Of a stretch of 35,966 nucleotides of DNA, positions 1-6,845 are shown one piece after another. The translations under genes were made by a program, and so were the position numbers. The stretch's first letter is position 1. The number at the start of each line of letters is the position of its first letter. The notes beneath the pieces are model-generated. The model saw only the letters and a list, made by a program, of their open reading frames with translations, had not been told where the DNA came from and searched no databases. The DNA is from Fibrobacter succinogenes. Lineage in GTDB: Bacteria > Fibrobacterota > Fibrobacteria > Fibrobacterales > Fibrobacteraceae. The stretch is taken from positions 1-35,966 of the forward strand of contig CACXXH010000041.1 of NCBI GenBank assembly GCA_902771595.1. The letters run 5' to 3'.

Positions 1-339
1 GACATGGACAAGATGGAACACGCCACCCACAAGAAGATCGTGTTCGAAGCCTTCAGCCGCCAGGTGCCTTCTACCCGCGACATCTCGCTGGAAGTGGCAA
101 AGTCCATGACCCACGAGGACATCGTCGCCCGCATCAAGGGACTCAACCCCAAGAATCTCGCGAAGATCACCCTCAAGAGCATCTACGAAGGCGACAAGAT
201 CGAAGCCGGCAAGAAGAACATGGTCTACAGCCTCACCTACCAGGCCATGGACCGCACGCTCACCGACGACGAAGTCAACAAGGCCCACAACAAGCTGCGT
301 GACAAGATCGTCGCGAACGGCGACATCGCGCTCCGCTAA
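1..339 (+). CDS. pheT: Phenylalanyl-tRNA synthetase beta subunit, C-terminal end (partial)
   Basis: The frame is open from the window edge to TAA at 337-339, so only the C-terminal part is present. The residues match the ferredoxin-fold anticodon-binding (FDX-ACB) domain that closes bacterial PheT. They read SRQVPSTRDISLEV, then KSIYEGDKI, SLTYQAMDRTLTDDEVN and a final helix ending DIALR. In the alpha2-beta2 PheRS complex this domain helps bind tRNA-Phe for aminoacylation in the cytoplasm. A strong terminator follows at 364-390. A shortened copy of this same gene end lies at 3104-3205, about 2.9 kb downstream. Family assignment is by motif recognition and is firm. Confidence 0.93.
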   Translation, partial: DMDKMEHATHKKIVFEAFSRQVPSTRDISLEVAKSMTHEDIVARIKGLNPKNLAKITLKSIYEGDKIEAGKKNMVYSLTYQAMDRTLTDDEVNKAHNKLRDKIVANGDIALR

Positions 340-361
340 GCCGCGCCTATATAAAGATTAA

Positions 362-394
362 AACCGCTGAGGCATCCTCGGCGGTTTTTTCTTT
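362..394 (+). terminator. Rho-independent terminator of pheT
   Basis: A 9-bp stem (CCGCTGAGG at 364-372, CCTCGGCGG at 376-384, one G-T pair, loop CAT) is followed by TTTTTT and CTTTT. It lies between the pheT stop and the stop of the convergent FISUMP gene, and may serve both weakly. Confidence 0.88.
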
Positions 395-1800
395 TAGTCC
401 TTCACGCAACGGATAGGAATGGCAAATTTGTACTTTTCGTTGACTCCCAGGTTCGTCGACCCGGTAGCAGCCTTCCCATCGTACATAATAAACATCCAGG
501 CATATTCTTCGGCATAGTCGAGCGACCAGAAATAGCCCTCCTCGCCAACTTTTTTGAATTCATCCGTATCGAAAAGGTAATAGCCGCCCGGCAGCAGCGA
601 AAAACCGTAAGTATCGATACCATATTCCCAAAGGTAAGCGCTCCTGAGCGTACTGGCTCCATAAGGCCACTCGTCATCCTCCCCTAAGACAGCCACTTGA
701 GGCGTTCCCGTTGCCGACACATCTTCAAGGATATGTATTTCCGAAGACGACGGCAAATGCCAACCGTCCATGCAAAGCCCCTGGATATGGGTCAAGTCAC
801 GGCAGTCAGTCCCGTTGCCGCATTCCCGCGGATTTTCGGGATCGTTCGCCAGGGCGACCGAGTCGATGGCCGCGCCCCACGTATAGAGCCTACCATATTT
901 TATACAGCTGTCCGGTTCATTGTCGTAGCACCAGTTCTTCCCGAGCAAGCTCGGAGTCAAATCGCTATCCGCATAGCCCAGGTTTTCCGCCATCCAGACA
1001 AGGGAATCGATGGCTATCGTCTTATACACCTGCCCGTCGCGTTCGTCCACGACTTCGCCATAAGAAAGTTCAGGGTTCAAGTAGCGCCACGAGAACTTTC
1101 CGTCGAGGCGCCCGTTACCCATTTCGTTGAGGGAAAGTCCCAGGGCATCCGCACAACGGCTCTTCAGCTCCGTAGCCGTACTGTCCATAAACTCTTCCGC
1201 CGTTTTGTTCGGCATGATTTCCTGGGTACAGATCAAGTGAAGTTCATTGCACGCAAGCCCGAGCTGATCCTCGACCGATCCCTTTGCATTTTCACAGCGT
1301 TCCACGAAGGAAAGGGAGTCCGCCTTGCATCCGGCTGCCGGATTGTCCATATCATAGGTCTTGTCAAGACGGTCTACGACAATAGCCATCATGGAATTGC
1401 GCTGCAAAAGCTGCGTAAAGAGTTCCCTGGCAGAATCAAGGTCCACCACAAGCCGGACGCCGTTTTCATCTTCATAGACATTCACGGTGCAGACGGCAGA
1501 GTCGGCCCCCATATCGGTATAGTTAAAGTAGGGCTTCGGAGCTCTCAAGAAAACGACATTGTACCACGAAACGGACGAATCCCCTTCGAGCACGACCTTT
1601 TCCGAATCGGCGGATTGTTCCGGCTCCCAGGTTTTCAGGAGTTTGAGATAAGCGACGGTATCCTTGATAATCTGGGCATTCTCTTCTTCGGTCGTGCCAT
1701 GCGCAAGAAACTTGTCGTTTTCGGAACAGGCCAAGACAATGGACAAAAGGAGCAAAAACGGGGAAAGCCACAGGAGAAATACAGGAACGAACTTGCGCAT
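394..1800 (-). CDS. Single-domain FISUMP lipoprotein
   Basis: A 468-residue protein whose N-terminus is a lipoprotein signal (hydrophobic stretch ending SIVLAC), so it should be exported and lipid-anchored. The first 240 residues are not recognised. From about residue 245 it carries one FISUMP domain (TIGR02145, function unknown): DERDGQVYKTIAID, WMAENLGYAD, GRLYTWGAAIDS, GWHLPSSSEI, YFWSLD and a terminal IPIRCVKD. The last motif is the usual end of the domain. The gene lies antisense to pheT and stops 55 nt past the pheT stop. There is no clear ribosome binding site: a TATATT hexamer sits 9 nt before the ATG. The segment 340-3103 that contains this gene is flanked by the two copies of the pheT 3' end. 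Confidence 0.88.
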   Translation of the reverse strand: MRKFVPVFLLWLSPFLLLLSIVLACSENDKFLAHGTTEEENAQIIKDTVAYLKLLKTWEPEQSADSEKVVLEGDSSVSWYNVVFLRAPKPYFNYTDMGADSAVCTVNVYEDENGVRLVVDLDSARELFTQLLQRNSMMAIVVDRLDKTYDMDNPAAGCKADSLSFVERCENAKGSVEDQLGLACNELHLICTQEIMPNKTAEEFMDSTATELKSRCADALGLSLNEMGNGRLDGKFSWRYLNPELSYGEVVDERDGQVYKTIAIDSLVWMAENLGYADSDLTPSLLGKNWCYDNEPDSCIKYGRLYTWGAAIDSVALANDPENPRECGNGTDCRDLTHIQGLCMDGWHLPSSSEIHILEDVSATGTPQVAVLGEDDEWPYGASTLRSAYLWEYGIDTYGFSLLPGGYYLFDTDEFKKVGEEGYFWSLDYAEEYAWMFIMYDGKAATGSTNLGVNEKYKFAIPIRCVKD

Positions 1801-1826
1801 ATATGGACAAATATAAAAAGGTTGCC

Positions 1827-1848
1827 GGCTCTGTCGGGCTATTCCGTA
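1827..1848 (-). repeat. TAC-N10-GACAGAGCC repeat, copy 1
   Basis: Read on + as GGCTCTGTC, ten bases, GTA. It is inverted relative to the other four copies. With copy 2b (2038-2059) it shares GGCTCTGTCGGGC and the CGTAC end. Confidence 0.6.
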
Positions 1849-1972
1849 CGCCCGACCTCGGCTAGCAAAAAATCCTCAATCCGTAAGCCCTTCCAAAACT
1901 GTTTTTCGGCTGCATGACCGATGTTTTTAGGCTATTTCGGCAGGTTCCGACTTCGCAGCGTTTCCGTAGCCG

Positions 1973-1994
1973 TACAGAATGACTGGACAGAGCC
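1973..1994 (+). repeat. TAC-N10-GACAGAGCC repeat, copy 2a
   Basis: TAC at 1973, ten variable bases, then GACAGAGCC at 1986-1994, followed by AAAGGGTCA. The GGTCA-like tail also follows copies 2b and 3. Confidence 0.6.
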
Positions 1995-2037
1995 AAAGGG
2001 TCATTTTCGCAGCTTTTTCGCAGTTTCGACCCAAAAG

Positions 2038-2059
2038 TACGGTCTGGCCCGACAGAGCC
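2038..2059 (+). repeat. TAC-N10-GACAGAGCC repeat, copy 2b
   Basis: TAC at 2038, ten bases, GACAGAGCC at 2051-2059, then AACGGTCA. The spacing of ten bases is identical to that of the other copies. Confidence 0.6.
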
Positions 2060-2102
2060 AACGGTCACAGAACCTATTTGCCTTTATTCAAAATCATCCT
2101 GC

Positions 2103-2813
2103 TTATTTTTCTTCCAACAGGTAATCCAAGATTTTTACCAGCAATTCGTTGGCGGGGCCCATGGCGGTCTTACCGGCAATGCGGATGTCCTTCGGGTTTT
2201 GAACGTAGTCAAAACCTGCGGCAATGCCTGCCTTGATTTCGTCGTCGCCGTTCTTTAACATGCTTTCCATGGATTCGGGCGTGGCTTCTAGATGGAACTG
2301 CAATGCGATTCCGCTGCCGATTTTGAATGCCTGATTCTGGCAGGCTTCACTAAAGGCGAATGGTTCTGCAATGCCCGGTAGTTCTGGAATGTCAAAGGTT
2401 TCGCCATGCCAATGGAAAACGTCCAGGCTTTCGGGCAAATTCATTTCTTCGACTGCATCGCCGGTGAAGGTGACGGGGAACCAGCCGATTTCCTTTTCGG
2501 GATTTTTCTTGATGGCCGCGCCAAAGGCGCTTGCGATCATCTGGGCACCGAGGCAGATTCCCAGAAGGGGCTTGCCCAGCTGCACCATGTCGCAGCAAAG
2601 TTCTTTTTCGCGAACAAAATGAGGGTACTTTGTTTCGTCCAGAACGCTCATGGGCCCACCCATCAAGATGGCGAAGTCCACGTCGTCTTCATGAGGAATG
2701 GGGTCGCCGGCGTAAAGGCGCACGATATGAACGTTGTGCCCCTTGGCCTGCAGGTAGGGGAGAATCGCTCCCGGACCTTCGTATTCAACATGCTGAAAAA
2801 TATAGGTTTCCAT
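2103..2813 (-). CDS. Class I glutamine amidotransferase-like protein (GMP synthase-like GATase1)
   Basis: A 236-residue protein of the class I glutamine amidotransferase fold. The nucleophile elbow GICLGAQ gives Cys at about residue 87. The catalytic His-Glu pair is in QFHLEATPE (His174, Glu176), and AILMGGPMSV is the usual oxyanion-side loop. The family transfers or hydrolyses the amide of glutamine or gamma-glutamyl compounds. The free-standing GMP-synthase-like branch has no assigned substrate here. The start at 2813 (METYIF) is preferred over an upstream in-frame ATG because homology begins there and a TATATT hexamer lies 7 nt upstream. No Shine-Dalgarno sequence is visible. The gene sits with the FISUMP gene inside the pheT-flanked segment. 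Confidence 0.85.
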   Translation of the reverse strand: METYIFQHVEYEGPGAILPYLQAKGHNVHIVRLYAGDPIPHEDDVDFAILMGGPMSVLDETKYPHFVREKELCCDMVQLGKPLLGICLGAQMIASAFGAAIKKNPEKEIGWFPVTFTGDAVEEMNLPESLDVFHWHGETFDIPELPGIAEPFAFSEACQNQAFKIGSGIALQFHLEATPESMESMLKNGDDEIKAGIAAGFDYVQNPKDIRIAGKTAMGPANELLVKILDYLLEEK

Positions 2814-2820
2814 AACCGCA

Positions 2821-2826
2821 AATATA
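2821..2826 (-). promoter_or_regulatory. TATATT -10-like element of the amidotransferase gene
   Basis: TATATT on the minus strand ends 7 nt before the ATG at 2813. It is directly continuous with the T-run of the hairpin at 2834-2851. With this spacing transcription would start at or next to the ATG, which would make the mRNA leaderless (inference). Confidence 0.45.
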
Positions 2827-2851
2827 AAAAAGACCCGCGATTTCTCGCGGG
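2826..2851 (-). terminator. Terminator-like hairpin upstream of the amidotransferase gene
   Basis: Perfect 7-bp stem CCCGCGA (2834-2840) and TCGCGGG (2845-2851), with a T-run on the minus-strand side. No minus-strand gene lies just upstream that would need it. It may be the tail of a former neighbour, or a bidirectional stop. Confidence 0.6.
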
Positions 2852-2895
2852 CTAATTTTTTGGGCGGTCGGATCGCCGCAGCAGGTTCGCAGTAA

Positions 2896-2917
2896 TACAA
2901 AAAGGCTTGACAGAGCC
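2896..2917 (+). repeat. TAC-N10-GACAGAGCC repeat, copy 3
   Basis: TAC at 2896-2898, ten bases ending in TT, then GACAGAGCC at 2909-2917, followed by GAGGTCATGACC. The spacing is the same as in the other copies. Confidence 0.6.
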
Positions 2918-2980
2918 GAGGTCATGACCGCAGTGGAAATGCAGTTGGAATGCAGTTTTTTTGTAAAAATCGTAAAAAAA

Positions 2981-3002
2981 TACAGTTTGACTTGACAGAG
3001 CC
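2981..3002 (+). repeat. TAC-N10-GACAGAGCC repeat, copy 4
   Basis: TAC at 2981-2983, ten bases, GACAGAGCC at 2994-3002. Its spacer AGTTTGACTT closely matches that of copy 2a (AGAATGACTG). Confidence 0.6.
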
Positions 3003-3031
3003 AGGTTGCCTACTGCACAAATTAACACTCT

Positions 3032-3054
3032 TTGACAAAAATTTTTGCTATATT
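3032..3054 (+). promoter_or_regulatory. Promoter ahead of the pheT remnant
   Basis: TTGCTATATT at 3045-3054 fits an extended -10 (TGnTATAAT-like). A TTGACA at 3032-3037 is too close (11-nt gap) to be its -35, so the extended -10 would act alone or with a weak upstream -35. Transcription would begin near 3061, just before a hairpin at 3066-3099. Confidence 0.4.
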
Positions 3055-3055
3055 G

Positions 3056-3205
3056 GTGGCAAAGGGCGGACCGGAGCCGCGAGTTCGGGCTCCTTCCGCA
3101 ACAAATCTCGCGAAGAACACCCTCAAGAGCATCTACGAAGGCGACAAGGCACGCAACAAGCTGCGTGACAAGCTCGTCGCGAACGGCGACATCGCGCTCC
3201 GCTAA
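3056..3205 (+). pseudogene. Duplicated, internally deleted pheT 3' end
   Basis: 3104-3148 matches pheT 154-198 (44 of 45 bases) and 3149-3205 matches pheT 283-339 (54 of 57). An in-frame deletion of 84 nt lies between them, at an ACAAG microhomology. The copy keeps the pheT frame and stop. The frame is open upstream to a GTG at 3056, so a 49-residue peptide ending DIALR could be made, but no ribosome binding site is present. The missing 28 codons are the centre of the FDX-ACB domain, so PheT function is excluded. A hairpin (3066-3099) precedes the copy and its own terminator follows. Most likely this is a remnant left by insertion or duplication. A small RNA or small protein is the alternative. 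Confidence 0.8.
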
Positions 3206-3225
3206 TTCAAAAGCATATTACAAGA

Positions 3226-3252
3226 AACGCTCCCGATGGGGAGCGTTTTTTT
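3226..3252 (+). terminator. Rho-independent terminator after the pheT remnant
   Basis: AACGCTCCC (3226-3234) pairs with GGGAGCGTT (3239-3247), followed by a T-run to 3252. It is unrelated in sequence to the pheT terminator at 364-390. Confidence 0.85.
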
Positions 3253-3280
3253 GCAGTGATAATTCCTAGAATTTTCCGAC

Positions 3281-4459
3281 TTACTCCAGCGTAGCATGGG
3301 CAGCGATGGTGTAAATCGCGGTAACGTCCTTCGCCTTGAGCGGCACGAATCCCCAGCCGTCACCCGGGTTCAACTTCTTGACAAGCGTCGGGATGTCTTC
3401 TTCCTTCGCGCCGAGTTCGGCGAAGTTGATGGGCATGCCAATGGAATGCAAGAAGCGGCGGAAAGCCTTGATGCCCTCGAGGGCGGTGGCCTTCGGGTTC
3501 TCGAAGTTCATCTCACAGCCGAACACGCGGGTTGCCATCTGGGCAAAACGCATCACGTTGTGGTCCACCACGTATTCCATCCAGGCGGGCATGATTACCG
3601 CGAGGCCCGCGCCATGGGCGCAGTCGTAAAGCGCCGAAAGTTCATGCTCGATGGCGTGGCTATTCCAGTCCTGACTGCGCCCGCAGCCCACAACACCGTT
3701 GTGGGCTACCGTACCCGCCCACATGATGTTCGCACGCACCTGATAGTTGGTCGGGTCGGCAATGGCGCGCGGCCCTTCCTTGAGCATCGTGATGAGCAGC
3801 GCCTCGCAAAGGCGGTCCGTCGTCTCGACCTCGAGCGTATTCGTGAAGTAGCGTTCAAAAACGTGAGCCATGATGTCGGTAATGCCGCAGGCCGTCTGGT
3901 AGGCCGGCAACGTGCAAAGGAGCGCCGGATTCTGCACCGCGAACTTCGGGCGAATATGCTCGCTGCTCGCACCGCGCTTGAGCATGCCATCTTCCTTGGT
4001 CACCACGGAGTCGCCGCTACCTTCGGAACCGGCCGCCGCAATCGTCTGCACCACGCCAATCGGGAGTGCTGCCGTCGCCGAGGCCTTGCCATCGTAAAAA
4101 TCCCAGAAATCGCCGTCGTAAACCGCACCCATCGCAATGGCCTTGGAACTGTCAATCGTAGAGCCGCCGCCCACCGCCAAAATAAAATCGATGCCATTTT
4201 CACGGACAATTTCAATGCCCTTGTACACAAGCGAATCGTGCGGGTTCGGCTTCACGCCGCCAAGCTCCACATGCGGAACGCCAACAGCATCGAGGCTAGC
4301 CTTCACTCGGTCAATGAGGCCGGAGCGAACCGCCGAACCGCCACCGTAGTGGATGAGCACCTTGGTGCCGCCATACTTCTTGACGAGCGCACCGCATTCA
4401 CTTTCGCGGTTCATGCCGAATACAAATTCCGTAGGGCTGTAGAAATTGAAATTTTCCAT
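3281..4459 (-). CDS. Iron-containing alcohol dehydrogenase (YqhD/BDH type)
   Basis: A 392-residue group III (iron-type) alcohol dehydrogenase, which reduces aldehydes or ketones with NAD(P)H in the cytoplasm. The nucleotide-binding motif GGGSTIDSSK is at residues 97-106. Asp195, His199 (CGITDIMAHV), His268 and His282 (HGAGL) occupy the metal-ligand positions of E. coli YqhD with an offset of one. The length fits the family. This points to the YqhD/butanol dehydrogenase branch; the physiological substrate cannot be read from sequence. The start at 4459 has a purine-rich site (AAGGA) about 7 nt upstream. The gene appears to be a single transcription unit. Confidence 0.92.
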   Translation of the reverse strand: MENFNFYSPTEFVFGMNRESECGALVKKYGGTKVLIHYGGGSAVRSGLIDRVKASLDAVGVPHVELGGVKPNPHDSLVYKGIEIVRENGIDFILAVGGGSTIDSSKAIAMGAVYDGDFWDFYDGKASATAALPIGVVQTIAAAGSEGSGDSVVTKEDGMLKRGASSEHIRPKFAVQNPALLCTLPAYQTACGITDIMAHVFERYFTNTLEVETTDRLCEALLITMLKEGPRAIADPTNYQVRANIMWAGTVAHNGVVGCGRSQDWNSHAIEHELSALYDCAHGAGLAVIMPAWMEYVVDHNVMRFAQMATRVFGCEMNFENPKATALEGIKAFRRFLHSIGMPINFAELGAKEEDIPTLVKKLNPGDGWGFVPLKAKDVTAIYTIAAHATLE

Positions 4460-4591
4460 ATTCCATCCTTTTTTGTTTTTTGCTAAAAATACACGATTTC
4501 AACCGAAAATGCGGACAAATTCGGTTTTTTCTGTGTACAGGGGGAAACAGGAAGAGGTAAAAACTGTCCAAGGGGAAGTTGAATTGGCGTT

Positions 4592-5830
4592 CTAGAACCC
4601 GTCTACGCCCTCGAACACGATCTCGTCAATTTCCATGCGGGAACCGCTGTATATAAAGATGCTGAATATGCCTATCTCGCTTGAGATTTCGTCCCACGCT
4701 ACCTGGTAAATTTTGTCATTCAGCGTTTCTTTGCCGGGGCGTAAGACTATCTCGGTCCATTCGTCGCTAGCATCCGCTAACCACAGAGCCTTGTTGTAGT
4801 TGTTATTCTCGACTTCGCGGTAATGTTCAAGCGCAACAGCGAACGAGCAGTCCCCCCGGACCCTCATGCGGATTGCGGAGAGTGCGCTCAGGTCGTAGTA
4901 GCCGGAATCAAGCCCTAAGTGCGTTCCGAGCATGACATAGCCCGAATCGGCGATGGTAAACTGCAAAGAAAGGTACTTCCCGTGGGCATCGTCATCTTTC
5001 AATGCACCCGCAAATCCGTCCGTGATATTCGGACTTTCAAATGACGCGTCCCCGTGTGGCATGTAGTACCAGCCGTAATTCGGGTAGTCTTTCGCCAGGT
5101 TGTTCAGGCTGTCCCCATCATCGAAATTCTCGAAGACTAATTCGCGGGTCAGCTCCCAGAAGCGCATGAGCGTATCGACGGACGTACCCGCATCAAGCGA
5201 AACATCGGCAACGGGCTGATTGTTCGCGACAACAGTATATAGACCCGTCGGAACATGCGAAAAGACAAACTCGCTCCCGTCATTTTTGGCCCAATAGGGC
5301 GTGGCATCGAGCATCAAGGAACTGCCCAGGACCATAGAATCAGAGGCGGCAGCTCCGGTGCGCACCGTGAGCGACACGGATGGTAGGAGTTCAATTTCGT
5401 CTGCCTTGGAATCAGCCGCATCGAGTTTAGTCCACACCATGAGCGAGGAGTCTTCGCCCGCAATTCCCTCGACATAGCACCTTGCTTTCTGGCACTGGTC
5501 CGACTGAATTTCAAACAAGACCTTTCCGGAATCATCCGCTGTGGCGGTTTTCAAAGCAGTGACATAGGACGGGAGGAACTGCGATACATCTTGGACTTCG
5601 GACGGACTGTCCGCAAGAACAGCACCGGGACGCTGGTACAAGGTAACGCGAGCCTGCGGTATAGGCTTGTGAGCCCCGTCGAACGCAATGACGGCAATCC
5701 CGTTCGTCGTTTCGCTCGTAGCTCCCGCAGTTTCGGGCCCGCTATCGGAACAGCCCGAGAACGCAGCCAGCGCGAGGCTGAATGCGGTACAGACCGACAA
5801 GCGGGACTTCATCTCCTGAAACACTTTCAT
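4592..5830 (-). CDS. Lipoprotein with C-terminal carbohydrate-binding-like domain, coupled to TIGR02147 regulator
   Basis: A 412-residue exported lipoprotein (lipobox AAFSGC at about residue 27). Residues about 40-70 read like a carboxypeptidase-regulatory or transthyretin-like beta domain (PIPQARVTLYQRP). The last 190 residues (from ELVFENFDDGDSLNN to IDEIVFEGVDGF) look like a jelly-roll domain of the CBM11/CBM30-like or galactose-binding type, by the 'FDDGD ... YDLSALSAIRMRVRGD ... MEIDEIVF' pattern. Sugar binding is inferred. The start at 5830 is set by an ATGA overlap with the upstream regulator stop, so translation should be coupled. A longer in-frame ATG at 5890 would lie inside the regulator gene and lacks support. 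Confidence 0.82.
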   Translation of the reverse strand: MKVFQEMKSRLSVCTAFSLALAAFSGCSDSGPETAGATSETTNGIAVIAFDGAHKPIPQARVTLYQRPGAVLADSPSEVQDVSQFLPSYVTALKTATADDSGKVLFEIQSDQCQKARCYVEGIAGEDSSLMVWTKLDAADSKADEIELLPSVSLTVRTGAAASDSMVLGSSLMLDATPYWAKNDGSEFVFSHVPTGLYTVVANNQPVADVSLDAGTSVDTLMRFWELTRELVFENFDDGDSLNNLAKDYPNYGWYYMPHGDASFESPNITDGFAGALKDDDAHGKYLSLQFTIADSGYVMLGTHLGLDSGYYDLSALSAIRMRVRGDCSFAVALEHYREVENNNYNKALWLADASDEWTEIVLRPGKETLNDKIYQVAWDEISSEIGIFSIFIYSGSRMEIDEIVFEGVDGF

Positions 5831-6675
5831 CGTTCTTCCTTTTTCATCATCGGGAACAACTGGAAATTTAATTGATAAACGCTGTCGCAAATTTGCGAAG
5901 GCATCGCATTGACCACATTTACGATGGATTTTCGCGTCTCGGCGAGGATTTCGCGGATTTTTTCAATCTGTTTCGAGTCGAGCGCCATCGTGAGCGTGCT
6001 GATATCGCGCTTTTCCTTGGGGGTATCGGTGATGGACTTGCGGGCAAGTTCCGTAATGCTCGCCTGGTAGTCGCTGATGCAGGCGCTCAGCCAGTGTTCC
6101 TTCGTCTTGAGGTGGGCCTCGGTTGGTACCACGCGGCCGTCCTTGCGGGTATGCGCGAGCCCGAGCTGCAACAGAGCGTCTACTGCGGCCTGTACCTGCG
6201 TGGCGATGAGTTTCGGGACGCTGCTCTCGCCGAGCTTTGCGGCATCCTGCGGCCCGCGGTAGTCGAATACGTCCAGCGCCGAGCGGATCATCGGGTAGTA
6301 CCACTGCTGGAAATAGCGGTAGCGCGCTTCGTCGAGTTCGCGGCATGCGGCGGGGCGCATCTTCTGGAGCGTCTCGAAATGCTTGCGGACCTGCTCGTCG
6401 TTTTTCGCCTTGCCGTAGGCGACCATCTCGCGGAAATATTCCGCCTTGGCTTCCTTGAAGCGGAAAAACTGCACGAACGTCTCGATGCACTTGGGCGAAA
6501 CGTGGCGCTTGCCCTGCAAAATCTTCACCAGGAGGCTCGCATCCATGTTGACCGCAGTGGCAAACACGCGGTAGCTGAACGTCGGGTCCAGCGACTTTTC
6601 CAGTTCGTAGAACTCCTGCAAAAACTTGCGGTAGTCGGAATAGTCGTATATGTTGATCTTGTTTTTCGAAAACAT
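5827..6675 (-). CDS. TIGR02147-family (DUF4423) regulator-like protein
   Basis: A 282-residue protein of the Fibrobacter paralogous family TIGR02147. It begins INIYDYSDYRKFLQEFYE. The N-terminal region has a helix-turn-helix-like block (FATAVNMDASLLVKILQGKRHVS). A middle segment RYFQQWYYPMIRSAL is followed by a winged-helix-like block (LLQLGLAHTRKDGRVV). The C-terminal signature is NFQLFPM. The family is predicted to regulate transcription; no target is known here. Its last four bases overlap the ATG of a lipoprotein gene, and the second family member at 27693-28526 is also coupled to a lipoprotein gene. A TATATT hexamer lies about 18 nt before the start. Confidence 0.88.
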   Translation of the reverse strand: MFSKNKINIYDYSDYRKFLQEFYELEKSLDPTFSYRVFATAVNMDASLLVKILQGKRHVSPKCIETFVQFFRFKEAKAEYFREMVAYGKAKNDEQVRKHFETLQKMRPAACRELDEARYRYFQQWYYPMIRSALDVFDYRGPQDAAKLGESSVPKLIATQVQAAVDALLQLGLAHTRKDGRVVPTEAHLKTKEHWLSACISDYQASITELARKSITDTPKEKRDISTLTMALDSKQIEKIREILAETRKSIVNVVNAMPSQICDSVYQLNFQLFPMMKKEER

Positions 6676-6818
6676 GGCGGGCCTGCCGGTATAAATATAG
6701 TTTCTCGCTATTAAATTTCAAATTTTTTTCGGGTCAATTTGTAAATTTTTTCACAACAATGTTGACTTTTTTGTCCACATCCGTGGGCATTTTACTGGCG
6801 GCACCCCGCAAAACAAGG

Positions 6819-6840
6819 TATATTCAGTATAACCAAGGAG
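6819..6840 (+). promoter_or_regulatory. -10 element and ribosome binding site of the GH26 gene
   Basis: TATATT at 6819-6824 is followed by AAGGAG at 6835-6840, 5 nt before the ATG at 6846. The Shine-Dalgarno site fixes this start. A TTGACT at 6770 is too far away to be the -35. Confidence 0.5.
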
Positions 6841-6845
6841 TTTCA

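Larger units (their letters stand above)
1801..2102. other. Gene-free spacer with three copies of a short repeat
   Basis: No convincing gene is present between the FISUMP start and the amidotransferase stop. The spacer holds three copies of the TAC-N10-GACAGAGCC element (1827-1848 on -, 1973-1994 and 2038-2059 on +) plus the promoter-like hexamer of the FISUMP gene at 1810-1815. Frames that are open here are not conserved-looking. Confidence 0.6.

Noticed and set aside
697..1917. 406-codon open frame on + opposite the first FISUMP gene
   Set aside because: It lies antisense to a clear lipoprotein gene, has no recognisable motif or ribosome binding site, and its composition follows the codon pattern of the opposite strand.
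3049..3252. T-box or pheST attenuator
   Set aside because: The element is downstream of pheT and followed by nothing it could control in cis. No T-box motif or antiterminator pairing was found.
3045..3269. 74-codon open frame overlapping the pheT remnant
   Set aside because: It is in a different frame from the pheT homology and gives a low-complexity Ser/Arg/Thr product. The remnant frame (3056-3205) explains the sequence better.
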